NCBI GenBank assembly: GCA_024516155.1
Contig: JAJJXM010000041.1
Span: 132,001-196,000 of the forward strand
DNA: 64,000 nucleotides
From: Pyronema omphalodes
Lineage: Eukaryota > Ascomycota > Pezizomycetes > Pezizales > Pyronemataceae
Direction of reading: 5' to 3'
Part shown: in pieces, positions 9,367 through 19,335 of the stretch
Layout: each line of letters opens with the position of its first letter
Numbering within the stretch: position 1 is the stretch's first letter
Translations under genes and position numbers: made by a program
The notes under the pieces: generated by a model
What the model was told of the DNA's origin: nothing
What the model saw: the letters and a program-made list of their open reading frames with translations, nothing else
Database searches by the model: none

Positions 9367-11520
9367 ATGTCATCCATCCCGAGAATCACTGCCTCTCCGG
9401 CACCCCACGATCATGAGGACGTTCCTATGGGCAATATGGTGGAGATCCATCGCCCCCAGACTTGGGACGAACTTTCAGGAATCGGCAAGGCGGTGCGCCA
9501 GGGCACTACTATCAACAGGGACCAGCTCCCAGAATGGTTCATTAAAATGGTGGAGAGGATGGAAATGACAGAAAGAGACGTACAGGGATTGATTGCAGCC
9601 CTGCAAGCTGGAGGAGCAACGGTACAGGCAGACATCCAGCAAATGAAGGGCCTGTACCAAGAAATGACAAGAACAATGCAACAAGCCTACGATGTGGTGT
9701 TGCGACAAGGGAATATTGACAGGGAACTAAGCCAGACCAGTATTGTACGACTTATCCAGTCTAGTAATGAGTTTAGTGCTCAGGTTTGGAATGCCATTGG
9801 AGAATTGGCCACAGATATTCAACAAAAACAAGCAGCGCACAATCAGGCTGCTGAACGGCTTAACATTGGTGTAAAAATCATCAATGATTACTTACAAAAC
9901 TTTTCCAATTATCAACAAGGATGGAACATGGGTGTTGAAGGTTGGGCAGCAACCAAAAATCAGACTGACCAACAGAGGGATGAACAAATCCGTCTCCTGG
10001 CCCTAGCAGAGCAGCAACAACAAAGGAGACTCCTGGAGTATGAGACACAGAGGGAACAAGAGAAGAAGGAGATTATCGATAAGGTTATTCAAAGGGTTAT
10101 GGATATGAATGCCAAAAACCAACCTATCGATGCACAGTCACTTGCCGACGCGGTACAAGAGGAGCCACGGCGACGAACAGTTTCCCCCAGTCTTTTTCAA
10201 ATGGCAATGGACACAGCCTTGCCTGCCTCTGGTATGAGTACACCACGTCCAGCAGCAGGCAATGGAGGACGAGGAAATGGACCCCCGAGGGGTAGGGTTA
10301 CCATTCCTGCTCCGGAGCCCTCCGAAGGTGGGGAACAGCCAAGGAGACCCCCTCACCAACAATCAAGGGATGAATTGGAATCTGAAGCTGAGGCAACTCG
10401 ATTCCTCACCACCCTCATTGAAAAGATTCAGGGACCCAGGGACGCACCAAAACGGCCCAAGATGCCTGAATTAAAGGCACCCCAATATTTTTCAGGGAAG
10501 GACAAGACCCTGTTTAGGGCCTGGTGGATGTCAGTTCAGGATTATGTATCAACTTATGCTACTTCCTGGCCTGATGAGGATGCTCAGGTTAAGTGGGTTG
10601 CAAGTCTTTTCACCCACAAGGCTTTGGCATGGCACCAGGAACGAAGAAAATCCATTCAGAAACAAAACTTGAAGGATAATTGGGCGGCATTTTCTAGTGC
10701 CATTGAAACACGTTTTGAGGATAAGAGAGAAGCTCAGAAAGATGTGAAGCGTATCACAGAGCTTCAGTATGATGGTGATATTGACGACTATATCACTAAG
10801 TTGGAGGATTTGAATATGCGAGTTGGGGCATTGGGACCTATGTACAGAAATGTCATATGGGAGGCTATGACCCCAGCTATTAAGAAAATGGTTTATCAGA
10901 GATATGGTGGAATTCCTAATGAAGACAGTACCCTAATTGATGCAGTAAAGGATGCTGCGCATGTTATTGAGGGGTTGAACGAGGAGTTAGGATATACAAA
11001 AAAGAGAACTTTGGAAGTGCGTGGGGAACGCAAGGATAAGGGAAAAGAAAAGGAAACTGCGCATCCGAGAGAGGTGCAGCAGAAGAATCAAAAGGTTAAG
11101 GATAAGGGACCGAAAAAGGAATTTGCTGGGAAAAAGGATAAGAAATCAGAAAAGCCAGCGGTATATGCCTCAGGAAGGGAGGCTTTGCAAGGAGTTCCCC
11201 AAGCCGAAATTGATAAACATAAGAAGGAAAAGGCAGACTGTTGGCGTTGTGGTCGTTCAGGACACAGGATGTATGACTGCTATGCGAAGAAGACAGTTGG
11301 GGGAACTGAGTTGGCAAAAGATGGAAAGGTTGCTTCTTCGGGGAAGAGGAAGCGCGACAACGATGATATTGAAGATGGGCATGAACAGGAAAAGTGCAAG
11401 GAGGCCAAGAAGGCAAAGACTGCTGCAGTAAGGCAAGATGAGGAAGACACTCATATGTCTGATGCGCAACCAAGAATTTGGGAATTGGAGGATGAGGAAA
11501 ATATGCATTCGGATTTTTAA
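9367..11520 (+). CDS. gag: GYP-B Gag (717 aa)
   Basis: This is the capsid/nucleocapsid precursor of GYP-B. The N-terminal about 250 residues are Gln/Glu-rich with long helical, coiled-coil-like stretches (ERMEMTERDVQGLIAAL; LAEQQQQRRLLEYETQREQEKKEI). A Pro/Arg-rich linker (about 285-335) is followed by a Retrotrans_gag-like domain (about 370-560: FRAWWMSVQDYV, ALAWHQERRKSI, DDYITKLEDLNMRVG). A basic Lys-rich segment precedes one CCHC zinc knuckle (CWRCGRSGHRMYDC, about residue 620). At 717 aa it is longer than typical Ty3/gypsy Gags because of the N-terminal extension. The ATG at 9367 is the first good start after the leader. The frame ends TAA at 11518-11520, just inside the open pol frame (from 11496). 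Confidence 0.92.
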   Translation: MSSIPRITASPAPHDHEDVPMGNMVEIHRPQTWDELSGIGKAVRQGTTINRDQLPEWFIKMVERMEMTERDVQGLIAALQAGGATVQADIQQMKGLYQEMTRTMQQAYDVVLRQGNIDRELSQTSIVRLIQSSNEFSAQVWNAIGELATDIQQKQAAHNQAAERLNIGVKIINDYLQNFSNYQQGWNMGVEGWAATKNQTDQQRDEQIRLLALAEQQQQRRLLEYETQREQEKKEIIDKVIQRVMDMNAKNQPIDAQSLADAVQEEPRRRTVSPSLFQMAMDTALPASGMSTPRPAAGNGGRGNGPPRGRVTIPAPEPSEGGEQPRRPPHQQSRDELESEAEATRFLTTLIEKIQGPRDAPKRPKMPELKAPQYFSGKDKTLFRAWWMSVQDYVSTYATSWPDEDAQVKWVASLFTHKALAWHQERRKSIQKQNLKDNWAAFSSAIETRFEDKREAQKDVKRITELQYDGDIDDYITKLEDLNMRVGALGPMYRNVIWEAMTPAIKKMVYQRYGGIPNEDSTLIDAVKDAAHVIEGLNEELGYTKKRTLEVRGERKDKGKEKETAHPREVQQKNQKVKDKGPKKEFAGKKDKKSEKPAVYASGREALQGVPQAEIDKHKKEKADCWRCGRSGHRMYDCYAKKTVGGTELAKDGKVASSGKRKRDNDDIEDGHEQEKCKEAKKAKTAAVRQDEEDTHMSDAQPRIWELEDEENMHSDF

Positions 11521-11603
11521 AGTCCTCTAGGGAGGCGTCACCCGAGGAGGAAACACATGAAGACGCAATAATTGGGAAATGCGCAGGAACAAAAAGGAAA
11601 ATA

Positions 11604-14600
11604 ATGGACAACCTTGAGTCGACCAGGACTAAGAGTCCACGATCGAACAATGGAGATGCTATTCCAGGAACTAGGGAATTAGCTCCAACTCCTCCTCACC
11701 ATGGACCGAGACCAATAATCAATATGGTTCTCAATTGGTCCAAGAATCAACAACGCACAGTTAGAGTCCTCTTAGACACAGGCTCTACTGCTGCTCTCCT
11801 GGACAAAGCCTTTGTCCACAAATTCAAGATTCGAACCGTCAAAAGAGACACCCCCCTCCAGATTCGCAACTTTAACAATGAAATAGTTGCTGGAGCAGGA
11901 GTATTCTTTACGGTTCCATTCATGTTGCAGCATAAAAATCACTTTGCTGCAGAGTCATTTGAAGTCGCTCCACTAGATAGCGACTGCGATGCTATCCTTC
12001 CGTATTGGTGGATGGCTCAACATCAGCCTTGCAACCTCTGGGGAGATCAGAACCAGATCTCATTCACCTCCTCACGTTGCAAAGAAAAGTGCACTAAGGC
12101 GCAAGCCAGTGCCTTCTCCCTCCAGGTCGACAAACATGTACTTGACCATCCAGAAGCCTTAGTTTTAGGCCATGTCTCATCACTATCCACCACAGAAGAA
12201 TTGTCAGAGGCACTTCAACAAGTCCCTGAGAAATTTCGTGGTTGGATTAATATCATGACAAAGGAAGCAGCAGATAGGCTTCCTGAACACAAACCCTATG
12301 ACCATGCAATTGACCTGAAAGAAGGAGAGACTCCTCCCTGGGGACCTGTCTACGCTCTTAACGAAGTTGAGCTTGAGACACTCAGAGAATGGTTGAAAGA
12401 TATGCTGCGTACTGGAAAAATCAGACCCTCCAAGTCACCAGCAGCAGCTCCTATTCTCTTCGTCCCAAAGGCCCATGGCAGAGGTCTCAGGTTATGTGTT
12501 GACTATCGGGGCATAAACAAAATAACAATTGCCAACCGATACCCGCTCCCACTCATGTCAGAATTACAAGACAGAGTTAGAGGAGCTAAAATATTTACGA
12601 AGATGGATCTGAAGAATGGATACCATCTAATAAGGATAAAAGAAGGAGATGAATGGAAAACGGCTTTCAGGTGTCGTTATGGATTATATGAATTTTTGGT
12701 TATGCCTTTTGGGTTGAGCAATGCTCCAGCCACATTCCAAGATATGATGAATCATATCTTTAGGGATATGTTGGATCAGGGAGTTATTGCATATATTGAT
12801 GATGTACTCATCTATGCGGAGACGGAAGAAAAGCATGACGAGTTGGTAAAAGAAGTATTAAAAAGGTTGGAAGAAAATGGGTTGGTTATATCACCGGAAA
12901 AATGTGTCTGGGGACAAAAGAAAGTGGAATTTCTGGGATATATTATCAGTGAAAACGGGATTGAAATGGCTAAGGACAAGGTGGAAACCGTCCTTATATG
13001 GGAACCCCCAAAGTCCTTGAAGGAAGTACAAGGCTTTCTTGGATTCGCTAACTTCTATCGGAGATTCATTAAGGACTTCTCAAGAATATGTCGTCCTCTT
13101 ACAGAATCTACGAAAGGCGATCCGAAGAAATGGGAATGGACTGTTGCTATGGAATTAGCGTTTGACGAACTGAAGAATCGATTTACAACAGCACCAATCT
13201 TGCGTCATTTTGATCCAAGAAAGGTTTGTATAGTTGAGACTGATGCTTCGGATTTTGCTTTAGGCGCAGTTCTGTCCCAGAAAGGGGATGATGGAAAGTT
13301 GCATCCAATTGCTTTCCATTCAAGAAAATTCACTCCTGCTGAGATAAATTATGAGATTCACGACAAGGAGCTATTGGCTATTGTGGACTCATTCAAAGTA
13401 TGGAGAAGATATCTTGAAGGAGCAATGTTTACTGTGGAAGTTTACAGCGACCACCAAAACCTGGAGTACTTCACAACAACAAAAGTACTCAATCGACGTC
13501 AAGCTAGATGGGCTCAAGAGCTTGCTGGCGTTGACTTCAAAATTTATTACAGACCTGGGGTGAAGAATGGGAAACCTGATGCTTTATCTAGGCGTCCGGA
13601 GTTCCGCCCTGAAAAGGGGGGAGGTGAAGATCAGCCGATTACGACGATCCTGCATCAAAGTCATTTTGCATTGATTTCGTCAATCAGCACTGCTGGAGAA
13701 GGAACATCTTTTATCATTTCTTCAGCACGTCTTTCCTCTATTCCCTTGGTTAAATGGTCTGCAGAATTTTTGAAGATGGTCAAGGAAGCTGGAAAACTGG
13801 ATCAGATATACGTGGAGGCAACAAAGAGAATAAAGGAACCACTGACGATAGAGGACGGCATACTCTATCGAAAAGAAAAACTATGGGTACCAAAGGATTT
13901 GGTAAATACGGTTCTTGAATCCGAACATGACTCTAAAATTGCAGGTCACTTCGGACAAGACAAAACTATTGAATTAATTCGAAGGAACTTCTGGTGGCCG
14001 AAGATGGAAGAAGGAATAATCAATTATGTTAAGAGTTGTATGGAATGTCAAAGGGACAAAAAGGCGCGGCACCTCAAGTATGGATTACTTCAACCTTTGG
14101 AATTACCCTATGCCCCATGGCAATCAATCGCCATGGACTTTATTACAGACCTACCGGAATCAAATGGATGTGATCAACTCTGGGTAGTAGTTGATCGATT
14201 CTCGAAGATGGCCCACTTTATACCATTGCAAAAGGACGGCAAGACAACTGCAGACCTTGTCCGGATCTTTGCTAAAGAAATATGGAAATTACATGGGCTG
14301 CCAACAGACATTGTTTCGGATAGGGACTCCAGGTTCACAAGTACGACCTGGAAAGCATTTCTTGGGACACTAGCAATCAAGCCTAGAATGTCCACAGCGT
14401 TCCACCCTCAAACTGACGGACAGACGGAACGACTCAACCAGACAATTGAAGCATACCTCCGCTCCTTTGTCAATCATGAGATGGACGATTGGGTTGACTT
14501 GTTGCCAATGGCAGAGTTTGCCTATAACAACTCAGTAACCACCGCTACAGGACTATCACCCTTTTATGCGAATTACGGTTACAATCCCATTGCCAGCAAC

Positions 14601-15212
14601 CCTACTGCAACTGCTGTGCGAAATCCTGCCAGCAAAGCATACGCCCACTGGATGCATACTGTGCATGAAGGAGCAAAATTATCCTTACAGAAAGCACAAG
14701 AAAGAATGAAGAAGTATGCAGACCTACAACGCAAGGAGGCCCCTACTTACCAAGTTGGAGACTTGGTTATGCTTGATGGACGACATATCAAAACACGACG
14801 ACCATCACACAAATTGGACCACAAATTACATGGTCCATTTCAAGTCGAAAAAGTCATATCCCCGACAGCAATTCGTCTCACTCTACCACGCAAATGGAAG
14901 ATTCATAATGTCTTTCATATTTCCCTACTTGAGCCTTTCCACACCGGTACAAGAGCTCCACCAGATCCAAATAAAATTCTTAGGGAAGCAGATGACGTTG
15001 AGGGAAGCGAGGAGTACGATATAGATGAAATTATGAGCAGTTATAAATCAGGACACAGAGTACTTTACCTCGTTAAATGGCTTGGGTGGCCAAACAAGAA
15101 AGATTGGACGGCGGAACCCTTCGACAACTTTTCAGTAGGAGGTCAGGAGAAGCTAAGAGAATTCCATCTCAAGCACCCTGACTCTCCGAGGGACTACCGA
15201 CTCAAAGACTAA
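11604..15212 (+). CDS. pol: GYP-B Pol: protease-RT-RNase H-integrase-chromodomain (1202 aa)
   Basis: The order of domains is: aspartic protease (VLLDTGSTAALLD, about residue 53), RT with YIDD at 12792-12803, RNase H (ETDASDFALGAV), integrase (H..H near 13930-13950; C..C about 14035-14050; core D in MDFITDLPES, D in SDRDSRFTS, E in HPQTDGQTERLN) and a chromodomain (EYDIDEIMSSYKSGHRVLYL, about 15015-15075). All key residues are present with no internal stop. The frame is -1 relative to gag and is open from 11496, so expression could use frameshifting near the gag stop (gag ends GAT TTT TAA). Alternatively it could use reinitiation at the ATG at 11604, 83 nt beyond the gag stop. The protease lies downstream of this ATG, so reinitiation would make a full enzyme. 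I cannot decide between them. Confidence 0.95.
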   Translation: MDNLESTRTKSPRSNNGDAIPGTRELAPTPPHHGPRPIINMVLNWSKNQQRTVRVLLDTGSTAALLDKAFVHKFKIRTVKRDTPLQIRNFNNEIVAGAGVFFTVPFMLQHKNHFAAESFEVAPLDSDCDAILPYWWMAQHQPCNLWGDQNQISFTSSRCKEKCTKAQASAFSLQVDKHVLDHPEALVLGHVSSLSTTEELSEALQQVPEKFRGWINIMTKEAADRLPEHKPYDHAIDLKEGETPPWGPVYALNEVELETLREWLKDMLRTGKIRPSKSPAAAPILFVPKAHGRGLRLCVDYRGINKITIANRYPLPLMSELQDRVRGAKIFTKMDLKNGYHLIRIKEGDEWKTAFRCRYGLYEFLVMPFGLSNAPATFQDMMNHIFRDMLDQGVIAYIDDVLIYAETEEKHDELVKEVLKRLEENGLVISPEKCVWGQKKVEFLGYIISENGIEMAKDKVETVLIWEPPKSLKEVQGFLGFANFYRRFIKDFSRICRPLTESTKGDPKKWEWTVAMELAFDELKNRFTTAPILRHFDPRKVCIVETDASDFALGAVLSQKGDDGKLHPIAFHSRKFTPAEINYEIHDKELLAIVDSFKVWRRYLEGAMFTVEVYSDHQNLEYFTTTKVLNRRQARWAQELAGVDFKIYYRPGVKNGKPDALSRRPEFRPEKGGGEDQPITTILHQSHFALISSISTAGEGTSFIISSARLSSIPLVKWSAEFLKMVKEAGKLDQIYVEATKRIKEPLTIEDGILYRKEKLWVPKDLVNTVLESEHDSKIAGHFGQDKTIELIRRNFWWPKMEEGIINYVKSCMECQRDKKARHLKYGLLQPLELPYAPWQSIAMDFITDLPESNGCDQLWVVVDRFSKMAHFIPLQKDGKTTADLVRIFAKEIWKLHGLPTDIVSDRDSRFTSTTWKAFLGTLAIKPRMSTAFHPQTDGQTERLNQTIEAYLRSFVNHEMDDWVDLLPMAEFAYNNSVTTATGLSPFYANYGYNPIASNPTATAVRNPASKAYAHWMHTVHEGAKLSLQKAQERMKKYADLQRKEAPTYQVGDLVMLDGRHIKTRRPSHKLDHKLHGPFQVEKVISPTAIRLTLPRKWKIHNVFHISLLEPFHTGTRAPPDPNKILREADDVEGSEEYDIDEIMSSYKSGHRVLYLVKWLGWPNKKDWTAEPFDNFSVGGQEKLREFHLKHPDSPRDYRLKD

Positions 15213-15369
15213 GCTTAATGTTTTTTCCCACGCGGTTTTCATTAAGTTGAGTTGGTAGTAGGATGTAGGGGCTGGAGGACTACATCTATAATTGATCACT
15301 TAATCACTTGGCTGCGGCGAGGTGCGATCACAGAATGATGAACTACGAGCTTCGGGACGAAGCTTGAAC

Positions 15370-15382
15370 AGGGGGGAGGTGG
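15370..15382 (+). other. GYP-B polypurine tract
   Basis: AGGGGGGAGGTGG directly precedes the 3' LTR and is the expected primer for plus-strand DNA synthesis. Confidence 0.8.
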
Positions 15383-16791
15383 TGCCACACCCTATAATGT
15401 GTGAAGATAGAATTGGTATCATATATAACGCTATGGAGAATATGGCAAACTCGACAGGAGAATGAATAATTGAGTTAGTATCCCGGGCCGGAACCCCCAG
15501 AGGAGCTCCGGCTAGCCACGTCACGTGATTCGTGACTTTCCGGTAGGACCTCACGAGGATCCCGGCCCGAGGCGTCGAAACTATTATCCACTGTCAGTTT
15601 GGGAGGACTCAGGACGGAGAAGGGGAAAGGAACACTTACCTCAAGGGTGTCGACTTACCCTTGAGACAACTACGAATGACGCTGATGGAGAACGAAGAAG
15701 ACGACGAAAGGTCACCTCCTTATACCTGAGGAGTGTTCGGCAATACACGGCTACGATAGGGGCTGCATAGGAACAGGAGATTCCAAGAGGATGCAGATGC
15801 GGCGCAAGGATATCATCCGGTGTTACTAGTTGGGTGAACAGTGGGGCGAGAGATAAGGCAGAGTCTAGTCAGCAAACAGGAGTGGAATGCAGGACAAGGG
15901 TCAACAGTGCATTAGCATGAGACAACGTCCAGCAGGGAACCCCACTCAGGAAACCTGTTTGATGAAACTGATATGACGCGTCCTTGGGCCTAGAGCTGCC
16001 AACTTGGAAACAATACGGCGTTTGCATCCACACCAGGGTGTGGCTGCGCGCAAGTGCGCGCAGGTGGGGCACATATGACATCAGACAGGAATGTGACGGG
16101 GCAGTGCGCTCCGGTAAGGCAGGGTATGCCTCATGATGTCAGTGACCTCTACTTGCAATCGAGATTCTCTAGGGAGATCTATGATGGCGCGACTCATACG
16201 ATAAATGACTCATGCGTCATTATCACAGGAGTTCATGCATGATGCAGTCAGACGGAGTTGCCCTCCGGTGTGACTCATAACCCCAGCACCTCATTGGAAG
16301 GTGTGGTAGTACGGTGAGCTATTTCAAGGATTAATCTGACCAGGGCGAGCATTATGCAAGTGAGCAATTAATTTAATTGCGCGCTTAGTATGATGCAAGC
16401 CTCAGCAAATGCGTCACAGCTTTGACCCATGTCTTATCTCCTAAGCTCAGTTTGGCAGTTGGTCCCCCAAGGAAGGCTGGGCGAATTTGTAGACGAAAGT
16501 CTATAAAAGACCCTATGTCTTTCCTCTGTCTCCTCCATCATCATCCATTGATCCTATACGCGACGATACCAAATCTACACCAGCGAAAACCTCCGAAGAC
16601 AACCCTTAAGTTTATTCGGCCTGTGATCGATTGATTTACTTCCTAGCTTTATCTTTGGAATACCTCTATTAGTTCTTAGGAACGAAGTGTCTGTTTGTCT
16701 TGAGAACGAAGTGTTTGTCTACCCTAGGACGAAGCACTTGGAAGGACGATCGAAAAGCCTCTGCATAGTTAGGACTGTGCCCAGGTTCACA
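15383..16791 (+). repeat. GYP-B 3' LTR (1409 bp)
   Basis: It has the same length as the 5' LTR and is near-identical by eye. Differences seen: TGCCAC vs TGTCAC at the start, and single substitutions near 16004, 16026 and 16085. It ends CA at 16791, followed by AGTG(T), which matches the bases before 7849. Confidence 0.95.
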
Positions 16792-17594
16792 AGTGTCAGT
16801 ACGCCTAAATCACAAACAACGAAAATATGCTCTGAGGCTCCTATCCCTACCCCCCTCCCACCCCGTCGTCTCACGCTGCCCCTCCTCCTACCCCATCCCA
16901 AACCATTTCAACAACGCCATACAGTCCCCGGGTGAATATGATTGCGACTGGTCCTCCGAATCACGTCCAATCACTCGCCTAACATCGGTGATCTCCTCCC
17001 TCCGACATTGGATACGGCCGACAACTACCATAGAAGACACGGCCCGGCCAGACCCAACTCCATGGAAGGAACCTCCGATGACGAGACACCTCCCCGCCCA
17101 ATCGAAAGACGCCGCCGAGACAGAACACTACATCCTACTACACCGTCTACGAAGCTCTCCCAATACCATCATAGCATACACCGACGGATCGAAACTCGAC
17201 AACTCTGTCGGTGCCGGCTTCTACGTATCCCACGGCTTCAACACAAACATCCGAAAGTCAATCCCAATGGGCACAACAAGCGAAGTCTTTGATGCGGAAC
17301 TCAAAGCAATCGAAGAATGCATTCACACTTGCTCGTTACACATCCACCGCGAACGCTTGCAATACCGCGAACTCCACCTCTTTACGGACAATCAGGCCGC
17401 CGTCACCAGAGCCACCAGACTCTCCCCAGGCCCTGGCCAAGAGACTGCGATCGCCATCCATAACCTCGCTCACACCCTCCTCCAACGAACGGGCACCTCT
17501 ATCCACCTCCACTGGGTGCCCGGGCACACCAATATCATCGGAAATAAAGAAGCGGACCAACTCGCGAAATTAGCTACCTCTGCCACCCCAACAC
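16792..17594 (+). CDS. LINE1 ORF2 piece 2: RNase H region
   Basis: It continues the LINE1 frame after GYP-B (codons reading V-S-V-R-L-N, matching V-K-I-R-L-N in LINE2). It contains the RNase H signatures IIAYTDGSKLDN (first Asp, about 17169), FDAELKAIEE (Glu), LFTDNQAAV (Asp) and HWVPGHTNIIGNKEADQLAK (His/Asp, about 17510-17570). The frame is open until the GYP-A(-) insertion at 17595. Beyond that the apparent frame runs into the LTR and is not LINE coding. It is a fragment of a disrupted gene. Confidence 0.9.
17590..17594. other. GYP-A(-) target site duplication, left copy (AACAC)
   Basis: AACAC here and at 25234-25238 flank the element. Removing one copy and the insert gives LINE1 codons that read on in frame, so this is a genuine insertion duplication of the usual 5-bp Ty3/gypsy length. 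Confidence 0.85.
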
Positions 17595-18389
17595 TATCAG
17601 AATCCGTATCCACGGTTACTGACGACAGGCAGCGCGGGGTTTTCGGCGGCGAGGAGGGCGGCGGCGGGTTAGGTAAGGCTGGTAAGTTGGGAATGGGCAA
17701 GGGTTGGTGGGCTTGGGAAATCACAGGTGAGTTTGGCGAGATGGGATATCACAAGGGAACTTTTGTAGATAGGATTGTGGTAAATAGAAACTTGATTGCG
17801 TGAAGAAATAAACTACATACAAATTTCCTCCTCTTATACTTGTTCCTTCATGACTCGTGACTCAGCATTCTCCGCCTGCGGAGAATGCTCCCAATGCTAA
17901 CCGCCGTGAAAACTACATACATGACCAACATTCCCCAACATTTGCCAACCGCCGTAATTCCAAATAAGAAAGCAAGATAACTAAACGCCGTAATTCCAAA
18001 TAATAATAATAACAAGGAAAGAGTACATACCAAAAGAGATAACTACCGGCTAACCGCCGTGATTCCAAATAGCAAAGAAAGAGTACATACCGAAAGAGAT
18101 AACTTCCTGGCTAACCGCCGTAATTCCAAATAGTAAAGAAAGAGTACATACCAAAAGAGAGAAGTAAAAGATTCCAACATTTTCCTAGCCGCCGTGATAC
18201 CTAAAAGAAATCCAAATAAGAAATAACTCCGAACATATGAAAATCCTCGGCAAGGGGCCCAGCCCCTTGCCCTAACCCTATCCCTTCACTTCATGACAGC
18301 GTAGCAGGTTGCTAGGGTGATGACGATCACCCATAGCCCTGCGGTGGTGACGGCGGAGGCCAGGAGCATGTCACGGGAGCGTTGTGACA
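17595..18389 (-). repeat. GYP-A(-) 3' LTR (795 bp)
   Basis: On the minus strand it starts TGTCACAACG at 18389 after the tract GGAGGGGGGGCTTA and ends CTGATA at 17595. The palindrome of the promoter block is at 17865-17888. Differences from the 5' LTR include GTGAAAACT vs GTGATAACT near 17913. Confidence 0.95.
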
Positions 18390-19335
18390 TAAGCCCCCCC
18401 CTCCAGGCCGAGACTCCGGCGAGGCCGCTGGCAGTCCTCAACGCGGGCCTCCGGATGGGGGACCGTCCCCGATACTGCTTTCCCCGACGTCGGCGACGTA
18501 CGACGTCCTGGGTGATGTCCTCGAGGACATAAGGCGGTATTTGCTCTTGTTGGTGTCCTAAGGGGGGCGCCGTTATTTGTTCTTGTTGGTGCCCTGAGGA
18601 GAACGGGGGTATTTGATCTTGTTGGTGCCCTGAGGCGGGGGGCTCCGGGGGATCCGAACAAGGGGCGGATGTCAGGTCGACGGTGGGGAGACGCTGTTCC
18701 GGCTCCGCTGTCTGATAGAAAGACAGGTTGATTGCCACCCTCTCGTGGTCCGAGGGTCCCGTCATCATAATCACTGGGAGTTGGTGTCGGATCGTAGGGA
18801 TGGTCGAGTCCTCCGATTCCAGTTCGCGGGGACGGGGTGGTTCGTTTTCCTGGTTTTCCGTAGGGACGGGAGGCTCCTTTCCTGTCCCGGGCTCGTTCTT
18901 GGCGGGTGGTATCGTTGCCGGGGTCTCCGTGGGGGGTTTCCATCCTCTGATACCGCATCTCTGGTCGTGTCCGTCCTTGTTGACCAGGAATTTACACACA
19001 TTGCAGAGTCTCTTCCCCTTCTGCCATGCCTTGCAGGCCTTTTGCGGGTCCATCCTCCGGTGTCGGATCACCCATTCTAACTCGGGGTCATGTAGCTGCC
19101 CGCAGCTACATGATTTTTTTATGCGTGCCGCAATTGCTTGCGCCACCGCTGGGAAATGATTGTTGTTTAATTTCGATTGGAGGTGAATGGAGCAGGAGTC
19201 GTTGTTGCAGAACGACCAATGTAGTTCTGCGTGCGGGATCGTGGGGTGGGGGGATTTCTTTTCTGCCGGGGGATTAGGGGTTCGGTACCAGCCCAAAGAG
19301 GACGGGGGGTCCTCGGAGTTCGTTCTATCGTCCAT
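18286..19335 (-). CDS. GYP-A ORF3, second copy (349 aa)
   Basis: Same length and essentially the same predicted sequence as at 3940-4989. It starts at 19335 in the TAATG overlap with the pol stop. It contains the Cys/His block (CNNDSC...SCSCGQLH...CNVC...RC), three GHQQ(D/E)QI repeats, an Arg-rich stretch and the C-terminal hydrophobic segment, with the final about 34 codons in the LTR (18389 to 18286). The intact frame in both copies, although pol is broken in one, shows that it was open in the recent source element. No homology to a named protein family is claimed. Confidence 0.78.
   Translation of the reverse strand: MDDRTNSEDPPSSLGWYRTPNPPAEKKSPHPTIPHAELHWSFCNNDSCSIHLQSKLNNNHFPAVAQAIAARIKKSCSCGQLHDPELEWVIRHRRMDPQKACKAWQKGKRLCNVCKFLVNKDGHDQRCGIRGWKPPTETPATIPPAKNEPGTGKEPPVPTENQENEPPRPRELESEDSTIPTIRHQLPVIMMTGPSDHERVAINLSFYQTAEPEQRLPTVDLTSAPCSDPPEPPASGHQQDQIPPFSSGHQQEQITAPPLGHQQEQIPPYVLEDITQDVVRRRRRGKQYRGRSPIRRPALRTASGLAGVSAWRGGLMSQRSRDMLLASAVTTAGLWVIVITLATCYAVMK
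18394..18404 (-). other. GYP-A(-) polypurine tract
   Basis: The minus strand reads GGAGGGGGGG, then CTTA, then the LTR start TGTCAC. This is the expected plus-strand primer. It lies within ORF3 coding sequence. Confidence 0.7.

Larger units (their letters stand above)
7849..16791 (+). mobile_element. GYP-B: complete Ty3/gypsy chromovirus (8943 bp)
   Basis: The element has two 1409-bp LTRs (7849-9257, 15383-16791), open gag and pol genes, a polypurine tract (15370-15382) and a 4-5-bp target duplication AGTG(T) (7845-7848/9 and 16792-16795/6). Four LTR differences were noticed by eye (for example the second base after TG, T in the left and C in the right), indicating a young insertion. It interrupts LINE1 ORF2 between RT and RNase H. 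Both coding regions appear undamaged, so this copy may be competent. Confidence 0.95.
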
